Shown: positions 58,724 to 64,000 of the stretch, in pieces
Layout of the letters: each line of letters opens with the position of its first letter
Position numbering within the stretch: position 1 is the first letter of the stretch
Notes under the pieces: model-generated
What the model was told of the DNA's origin: nothing
Databases searched by the model: none
Seen by the model: only the letters and a program-made list of their open reading frames with translations
Position numbers and translations under genes: made by a program
From: CBDCXE01 sp965223725 [NCBI: Nitrospinota bacterium]
Lineage (GTDB): Bacteria > Nitrospinota_A > UBA7883
Reading direction: 5' to 3'
Assembly (NCBI GenBank): GCA_965223725.1
Contig: CBDCXE010000006.1
Coordinates: forward strand, 248,001 to 312,000
Length of the DNA stretch: 64,000 nucleotides

Positions 58724-61243
58724 TCAGGATACTGCCCCAGCGTTTGCCAGATATTCAGTATCGGCGCATATCAGTGTTAACTCTTCCCTGGCTGGCCGCG
58801 ACAGCAGGCATAACCGGGCGGCGCTCGCGGCGCCGTCCTTAATAAACGTTGTGTCAGCAACGGTGGGGATCATATCTATCGCCTGCGCGCTTTGGATGTC
58901 CACGATCACGCCAAGCGCTCCGGATATGATGACAGAGCCGATATCTTTCGCCTCCAGCGATACTTTATCCAGCAATGCAAAGATTGCTGATCGATAACTG
59001 TATGCCGCCTGAATCGTCGATTGAACCTGCGCCGATGAAACGGTGATCGGCTCGTACAGCGCAGTTTTATGTTTCGGTACCAGCAGATATCGGTCATCCG
59101 ATATTTTACTGCTCCTCGATGCATTGATAAAGTTACCACAATGGTCTGTTATACCTTGTTTTATAAATTCAGATGCAATATCCATTAGCGCCCCCCCGGC
59201 TAAACCCGCAGGCGCCGTATCCTGCAAAGTTTTAAATGTTATCTTGCCATCGTTTGGTATGCAGAGCTTATAGATAAGCCCAGGCTGGGTAGACTGGTCG
59301 AGATAATCCACCATATTCGGGGCCGCGGCGCATACAATGCCAGCTTCGGTTTCAAGCGCTATAGACCCGGCCCCGCCCACCTGAATGTACAAGGCAGGCT
59401 TTTGAGCGCTGTATCCGCCTGATACCAAAATATTAGCCGCAGGGCCAACCACAGGGCCAGCTCCACCTGTGGGCATTAGATCGATCCTGCAATTTTCGTT
59501 TACCTTCAATTTTGTGTTTAGGCCGACATCACGCGCAGTTAAATTTTTCCATTCGTTGTTTGGTTTCCCCTGATCGGGCGCTTGAATATCAAATAATGTA
59601 TATATGGACGGGTTGCTGATTATAACCATGTTGAGGATCGCATCACTGTCGATCGAATAGCCGGGCTGGAGCCATGCTAAGATTTCATTTATAGATTTGA
59701 ATAGTTCATCCTGGAGCTTGCCATTCAGTGATGGGTCACCCCCCAACCTTTCCATCATTGCTCTGGACGCAGATTCATATGTCGTCAGCCGATTTTTCGA
59801 CGCGGCCACACACTCCAGCGCTCCACCCCGCATGTTGTGGGTATATATAGTTATATTTGCGTCTGTTATATCTATCGCCAGTCCGTATGGATGGCCCGAC
59901 ATGGCCGGGTCAACCAAGGGCGCAAAGCCATACCTGTCAAGCTGGTCATCAATCGATTTTTCGTACAGTTCATCCGGCACAAACATGCCGAGCGGGAACC
60001 TGCGCAGAGAGTAAGGAATATAAATTTCCATATTCTCCTCGATTGGCGTATCGAGAGCTAATGACCCTTCTGGCACGTCTTTAGTGGAAGGGTTGGTGAT
60101 AGTTATGCCAGCCCGTCGCGCAGTATCGATAATAGTATTGCCAGCGTTGACAAATATCTTTTTCCTGTGGGGTAAAAAAGTGACTTCGAGCTCACCCCCA
60201 TCATGATGATTGGAATATTCAAAATCTTCGGCTTCATCCATGGAAGCGTTGTAGAGCGCCCTGATATTTCCCAGCTTCGAGTTCAGCGGCACTTCGCATC
60301 CGCTGCCGACGATAAACCGCTCTGTCGCCCGGGTGGTTTTCAGCAAAGCGCGCGCTTCCTTATATAAATCGCTTTCCGAACCCTCCAGAAACATGTTCGG
60401 TTTGATGTTGCCGTTGATCACTGTTGTGTCAGAGTATTGCAGCATGCCAGATATCGGCACAGGATAATCGACCGTTGTGATATCAGCGCGGACAGATGTG
60501 ATAATGGCGAGGTTGCTTTGTATCGGGCCTGCCACCGAATACCAGCTGATGATTTCAGGCCTGCTCTGTTTGATATCGGAAAAAATATTACAGACCCGCT
60601 GGGCTTCGAACTGTGTGAACATGTTGGCGGGCAACACAGCAGGTGACGCCGCTGGATCAAAAATCATTATTCCATCGGCGCCCTCTTTCGCCAGCGCCTG
60701 GGCGAATGTCAGCGAAACCTGAGCGCAGAAATCGAGGATCACTTCGAACTGGTCTGGATGGTCCACAATCATATAGAGCATCTTCTCTATATCCATGATC
60801 CTCGACGCCAGCGTTATCGGCCCTATGACATTGGCCACCACCGGGAAGGCGCCGTTGGCCTCCCCTTTCAATAATCGGAGGGCCTTTATAATCTCCGGCA
60901 TTCTGCCGTCTCTGTATGGGTCAGGGATATCCCTGTTTTCTATATCGGACGGGCGCTCCACAATATGGGTATTGATATAGGGATAGTTATTTTCCGGAAA
61001 GGTGAGCTGGCAACCGAGCGCTTCCGCTTCAACGCACAGGTCGGATATGGACAGCAATAAATCACTACCTGTTTTGGCCCTGGCGTCTATCTGGCATTGC
61101 GCCAGCAAATCGCCGTTTTTTACATAGTCGACCACCCGCTCTCCGGCAAGGGTGGCGGTGACGCCGATCATTTCTGTGGCCACAGGGACCCTGTCCGTCT
61201 GGCGGAAATTTAAAACGGAGCTGATTCTATCGTATGAGGTCAA
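58724..61243 (-). CDS. UroD-like methyltransferase - degenerate ferredoxin - RACo-like ASKHA fusion
   Basis: An 839-residue protein of three parts. Residues about 3-340 match the UroD/MtaA/CmuA fold of methylcobamide methyltransferases: SYDRISSVLNFRQTDRVPV opens it and GSGCEVP keeps one zinc-ligand-like Cys, but the usual HxC motif reads WYSVAGP. Residues about 351-418 align with the ferredoxin domain of corrinoid activator RACo, yet the four cluster Cys are missing. Residues about 450-839 align with the RACo ASKHA ATPase (SGALGVIVDIQSAQAIDMIP near the end), but the phosphate loops DIGTTT and DIGTNGE read DITDAN and VGGAGS. The start is uncertain: TTG at 61241-61243 limits overlap with the corrinoid gene; TTG at 61309 would add 22 residues. 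Confidence 0.75.
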   Translation of the reverse strand: MTSYDRISSVLNFRQTDRVPVATEMIGVTATLAGERVVDYVKNGDLLAQCQIDARAKTGSDLLLSISDLCVEAEALGCQLTFPENNYPYINTHIVERPSDIENRDIPDPYRDGRMPEIIKALRLLKGEANGAFPVVANVIGPITLASRIMDIEKMLYMIVDHPDQFEVILDFCAQVSLTFAQALAKEGADGIMIFDPAASPAVLPANMFTQFEAQRVCNIFSDIKQSRPEIISWYSVAGPIQSNLAIITSVRADITTVDYPVPISGMLQYSDTTVINGNIKPNMFLEGSESDLYKEARALLKTTRATERFIVGSGCEVPLNSKLGNIRALYNASMDEAEDFEYSNHHDGGELEVTFLPHRKKIFVNAGNTIIDTARRAGITITNPSTKDVPEGSLALDTPIEENMEIYIPYSLRRFPLGMFVPDELYEKSIDDQLDRYGFAPLVDPAMSGHPYGLAIDITDANITIYTHNMRGGALECVAASKNRLTTYESASRAMMERLGGDPSLNGKLQDELFKSINEILAWLQPGYSIDSDAILNMVIISNPSIYTLFDIQAPDQGKPNNEWKNLTARDVGLNTKLKVNENCRIDLMPTGGAGPVVGPAANILVSGGYSAQKPALYIQVGGAGSIALETEAGIVCAAAPNMVDYLDQSTQPGLIYKLCIPNDGKITFKTLQDTAPAGLAGGALMDIASEFIKQGITDHCGNFINASRSSKISDDRYLLVPKHKTALYEPITVSSAQVQSTIQAAYSYRSAIFALLDKVSLEAKDIGSVIISGALGVIVDIQSAQAIDMIPTVADTTFIKDGAASAARLCLLSRPAREELTLICADTEYLANAGAVS

Positions 61244-61913
61244 CTTTGTGACTGTTTTGGTTGCAAAAGAAATCCAGTCCGTCAAAAGCGTCCTGGGCAA
61301 CGTAGTCAAGGTTGAGGGACTCGCATGAGCTTTGCTGGATCGCCGCGCCGCCCCCGATTACAGCGATATGTCCAAATCCTTTTTCGGCAAGCTGTGTCTT
61401 GATATGCTCGATATTGCCCATGCTCACAGTCATCAGGCTCGATACGCCGATAAAGTCAGCGTTTTCCTTGATAGCGGTATCCACAAACTTTTCCACCGGC
61501 ACATCCTTGCCCAGGTCGATCACCCGGAAATTGTTGAACCGACAGAGGGTCGCGACGATATGTTTGCCTAAATCATGAACATCGCCCAGGATAGCGCCGA
61601 TGACTATTGTAGCGATGGTTTTACTCGGTTGGTTCATATTGAATGCGTCGGCTGCGTCATCCATATTCTCTTTCATCCGGGTGGCGATGCATTCATCCAC
61701 CACTTCGACCATCGCCCTGGACGCCAGGAGAACATCGAGAAGCTGAAAATTTTCGATAGTGCATTTATTGCGCAATACCTCCAGCCCTTTAGAGATGGCG
61801 TCTACAACCTCCTCAACCGGGCAATCCTCTGTCAGCAGGTCGTTGGCGCAGGAGACCGCCTCGACATTTTCTCCTTTTTGAACCAGATAGGATAGCTCGT
61901 CAAGTTTGTCCAT
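61227..61913 (-). CDS. Corrinoid (B12-binding) protein, MtaC/MtbC type
   Basis: A 228-residue corrinoid protein. Residues about 1-90 form the helical cap and about 95-220 the Rossmann-like B12 domain. The cobalt-ligand motif DxHxxG is intact as DVHDLG (His113), with later VIGGGA typical of the base-off binding site. It resembles the corrinoid subunits of methanol or methylamine methyltransferases, yet no substrate-specific methyltransferase (MtaB, MttB or like) is present in the window. It is followed by the fusion protein, whose gene overlaps it by about 17 bases. Adenosyltransferase and cobalamin import genes lie elsewhere in the window. Confidence 0.88.
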   Translation of the reverse strand: MDKLDELSYLVQKGENVEAVSCANDLLTEDCPVEEVVDAISKGLEVLRNKCTIENFQLLDVLLASRAMVEVVDECIATRMKENMDDAADAFNMNQPSKTIATIVIGAILGDVHDLGKHIVATLCRFNNFRVIDLGKDVPVEKFVDTAIKENADFIGVSSLMTVSMGNIEHIKTQLAEKGFGHIAVIGGGAAIQQSSCESLNLDYVAQDAFDGLDFFCNQNSHKVDLIR

Positions 61914-61941
61914 AATTTACAACCGCTATATCAAAACCTGG

Positions 61942-63387
61942 TTAAGTCTGGTCGTCCATCAGATAGTAATGCATCGGTTTAATGCCATATTTTTTAATTT
62001 TTCTATCCAGCCTGGGCCTCGTTATACCCAGCACATCACAAGCCTTGCCTTTGTGCCATTTTGTATGCGCCAGCGCCTTGGCCACCTGTTCCTTTTCAAC
62101 ATCCGCTAATGTTCTTGGCTGGTACCTGTCCAGGGCTTGTGGCGACAGGCCCATACTGTCGGCGATTTCCTCATCAATATTCATATGTTCAGGATGCGTC
62201 ATCGACCTTAACGTTTTTTCGGTCAATTGTTCACCACGACTCATTATAACAGTTTGAGTAATGAAATTTTCAAGTTGCCTCACATTTCCTTTCCACGGAT
62301 GCTCGGCGAGGAAGTCAAGGGCGTCTTCCGATATATATTTTACAGACCTGCCCGTTTCTTTGTTTGCCTTGGCGATAAAATACAAGGCCAGATCTGGAAT
62401 ATCTTCTTTCCTCTCTCTCAATGGCGGGATATGGATGCTGATGACATTGAGCCGAAAATATAGATCTTCACGAAACTGACCAAGCCGGATAGACTCCAGC
62501 AGATCCTTGTTGGTGGCTGATATGATCCTGCACTCGCATTTTAGCTTCTCCTTACCACCGACCCGCTCGAACTCCCTCTCCTGGAGCACACGCAACAGTT
62601 TGGCCTGGAGGTTAAAATCCATCTCGCCTATCTCATCCAGGAATATGGTCCCGGAGCCAGCCTGGGCGAATTTACCCTCTTTTTGTGTGACCGCGCCAGT
62701 GAATGATCCTTTTTCGTGACCAAACAGCTCCGACTCCAGCAGTGTGCCGACGATGGCGGAGCAGTTCACCGGTATAAATGGCTCCGATTTGCTTTCGGAG
62801 TTAAGATGAATAGAGTTCGCCACCAGTTCTTTACCTGTGCCGCTTTCGCCTGTGATATGGACCGTGGTTTTGCTCATGGAGACCATGCCGACGGTTTTGA
62901 ACACTTCTTTCATCACATAGCTTTTACCAATGAACTGATTAGCCGCGTCCATATCGTCCGGCACAGAAACAAATGAAGATGTGTCGTGCGCCTTGTTTTT
63001 GAAAAAATCTGTGGCGTTACTAATGGCGCCGTTCATCTCTTCAATATCCAGCGGTTTATGGATATAGTCGCCCACACCGTTCTGTACAGCCTTGACCGTT
63101 GATTCCATGTTTGGGTAGGCGGTGATTATTATTGAATAGTAGTTATCTCCCTTATCCCTGATCTCTTGCAACAGCTCCACGCCGTTGGCGTCTGGCAACC
63201 GAACATCGAGCACCACAATGGCGGAGCTTAGCTGGTCCAGCCTGCTCATGCCGTCCACAGCCGTCATGGCTGTGTAAACTTCGAAACCTTGACGTTCGAA
63301 GTGGAGCTTTAACGTTTTACCGATAGATTTGTCATCATCTATAATGACGATAGGCTCCTTGGCGCCTCCGCTTTCGATACCTTCCAT
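61942..63387 (-). CDS. Sigma-54-dependent response regulator (NtrC family)
   Basis: A 481-residue activator of sigma-54 promoters. The receiver domain (about 10-130) has the phospho-acceptor Asp61 in VVLDVRLP. The AAA+ domain shows Walker A GESGTGKE, the sigma-54 loop GSFTGA (a variant of GAFTGA) and the Walker B region GTIFLDEIGEM. The C-terminus has an Fis-type helix-turn-helix (KACDVLGITRPRLDRKIK). The ATG at 63387 is preceded by AAAAGGAAT and is preferred to an upstream reading of 25 extra residues. Its partner is probably the PAS kinase of this operon; targets may be the corrinoid operon itself or genes outside. Confidence 0.93.
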   Translation of the reverse strand: MEGIESGGAKEPIVIIDDDKSIGKTLKLHFERQGFEVYTAMTAVDGMSRLDQLSSAIVVLDVRLPDANGVELLQEIRDKGDNYYSIIITAYPNMESTVKAVQNGVGDYIHKPLDIEEMNGAISNATDFFKNKAHDTSSFVSVPDDMDAANQFIGKSYVMKEVFKTVGMVSMSKTTVHITGESGTGKELVANSIHLNSESKSEPFIPVNCSAIVGTLLESELFGHEKGSFTGAVTQKEGKFAQAGSGTIFLDEIGEMDFNLQAKLLRVLQEREFERVGGKEKLKCECRIISATNKDLLESIRLGQFREDLYFRLNVISIHIPPLRERKEDIPDLALYFIAKANKETGRSVKYISEDALDFLAEHPWKGNVRQLENFITQTVIMSRGEQLTEKTLRSMTHPEHMNIDEEIADSMGLSPQALDRYQPRTLADVEKEQVAKALAHTKWHKGKACDVLGITRPRLDRKIKKYGIKPMHYYLMDDQT

Positions 63388-63493
63388 AATATTCCTTTTA
63401 TGAAATGTGGCTGCCGTCGCCGATATGGCAATAGACTCCAGACGGCGACCCCGACACCACAAAGCCGGCTATGCGCTGACAAACCAGGTAGCG

Positions 63494-63817
63494 TTACTTC
63501 TTGGCTTCCTGCACATAGTTGTAAATTTCCTCTATTTCCGCGTCTGTATACCCTTTAAGTTTTTTCATTTTCTTTTTGGCGTATTTTTCCTGCTTTGGCG
63601 GCCTGTTTTCCCGTTTGGAGCCTTTGTTCACCTGCTCGATCCACTGCTCCAGCGGCCATTCGCTGGTATCGAGATTTGGCCCTACTTTACCTTTGCCAGA
63701 CCCTGGCAGTCCGTGGCATGCTTTACATTTTTTGAATTTTGGTGGCATCTCACCAGCGAAGGCCGACCCTGCCATAAATCCAACTATTACCATTGCCACA
63801 AATACTTTTTTGAACAT
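63494..63817 (-). CDS. Small class I c-type cytochrome
   Basis: A 107-residue periplasmic electron carrier with a signal peptide (about 1-21) and one heme motif, CKACH (about residues 31-35). The 86-residue mature protein is Lys-rich, and a Met in the KKKMKKL stretch could be the distal ligand. It lies 106 bases before the response regulator gene and in the same direction, so it may begin the corrinoid operon. An AAGGAGAG ribosome-binding site precedes the ATG. It could also serve the nitrite and NO reductases encoded nearby. Confidence 0.88.
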   Translation of the reverse strand: MFKKVFVAMVIVGFMAGSAFAGEMPPKFKKCKACHGLPGSGKGKVGPNLDTSEWPLEQWIEQVNKGSKRENRPPKQEKYAKKKMKKLKGYTDAEIEEIYNYVQEAKK

Positions 63818-63907
63818 TTTTGTTCTCTCCTTAGCTTAAATTGTTTCAAATTCTGTGTTTGCTTGCTCTTGCTTTACGCTATGCTCTCAAGCGCAGCGTA
63901 TTTCCCT

Positions 63908-64000
63908 TTAAATTGTTTTTGGCTCTAACGTTACCCTTTTGTCGAGTTTCAGTTTTACAGAAACCTCGGTTCCATCCTTTTCAGAGCTGGAGACGGTAAT
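63908..64000 (-). CDS. C-terminal end of a truncated protein, possibly a histidine kinase
   Basis: Thirty codons open to the window edge and ending in TAA at 63908-63910 on the minus strand. The sequence (S-S-S-E-K-D-G-T-E-V-S-V-K-L) has the glycine-threonine and alternating hydrophobic pattern of the last strands of HATPase domains. That is a weak hint; the rest lies outside the window. Confidence 0.35.
   Translation of the reverse strand: MTVSSSEKDGTEVSVKLKLDKRVTLEPKTI

Noticed and set aside
58724-61243. Annotation as uroporphyrinogen decarboxylase HemE.
   Set aside because: It matches the MtaA/CmuA-like branch, is fused to RACo-like domains and follows a corrinoid protein.

Overview
The window looks like a chromosomal segment of a Gram-negative (diderm) bacterium. 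It encodes a TonB/ExbBD-energised outer-membrane receptor, an alginate-export-type porin, many signal peptides and several c-type cytochromes, and base composition is close to half G+C. The gene set (cytochrome cd1 nitrite reductase, heme d1 synthesis, a CuA-linked heme-copper NO reductase, and a corrinoid protein with a UroD-like partner) suggests a respiratory denitrifier. The phylum cannot be fixed from the sequence alone; a lineage such as Nitrospinota, Desulfobacterota, SAR324 or a deep-branching proteobacterium is a guess, not a result.

Layout. 1-6898 (minus): a six-gene operon for UDP-GlcNAc precursors (GlmU-like protein, GlmS, phosphohexomutase, second beta-helix protein) ending in a DUF3365 heme protein and a TlpA-like thioredoxin. 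6982-13061: CheA, a CheD-receiver fusion, tRNA-Arg(CCG), a DUF3179 protein and a DUF4388/ODP-like putative oxygen sensor. 13400-20157: glycosyltransferase, phasin-like protein, UbiB kinase, then a TPR protein, AroQ and an M24 peptidase. 20162-28396: a cobalamin block with cobU and cobO on the minus strand and, divergently, two tandem cobalamin riboswitches in front of btuB-exbB-exbD-tonB-btuF-btuD-btuC. 28441-30741: FecR protein, CoA-binding protein, anti-sigma and ECF sigma. 30814-36871: a tightly overlapping operon bioH-bioC-bioDA(fusion)-ruvX-mltG-P1 peptidase. 36879-39864: fabH, plsX, rpmF and DUF177. 40412-41902: an AcrVA2-like protein and a YceI-like protein.

41948-49418 (minus) is a nitrite-reduction block: porin, NirS, a NirN-like protein with an extra C-terminal heme c domain, NirJ, NirF and a small three-cysteine ferredoxin. 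50923-57644 (plus) is a nitric-oxide-reductase-like block: membrane-anchored heme c protein, CuA subunit, catalytic subunit in which the active-site tyrosine is replaced by glutamine, a 41-residue single-helix subunit, two SCO1/SenC copper chaperones, a cytochrome b-ferredoxin-MvhD fusion and a small anchored protein. 57657-63817 (minus) is a putative corrinoid system: cytochrome c, sigma-54 response regulator, corrinoid protein, an unusual UroD-like/ferredoxin-like/RACo-like fusion with degenerate cofactor motifs, and a PAS histidine kinase.

How the parts fit (inference): nitrite is reduced to NO by NirS and NO is removed by the heme-copper enzyme, fed by c-type cytochromes and possibly by the cytochrome b fusion. 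Cobalamin import and salvage could supply the corrinoid system. The strongest candidates for something undescribed are the corrinoid fusion with its two-component system and the NO-reductase cluster with its cytochrome b-MvhD fusion. Also notable are a dispersed hairpin plus 9-nt-array repeat present twice, a MITE-like element, and a strong excess of the hexamer GGCGCC.
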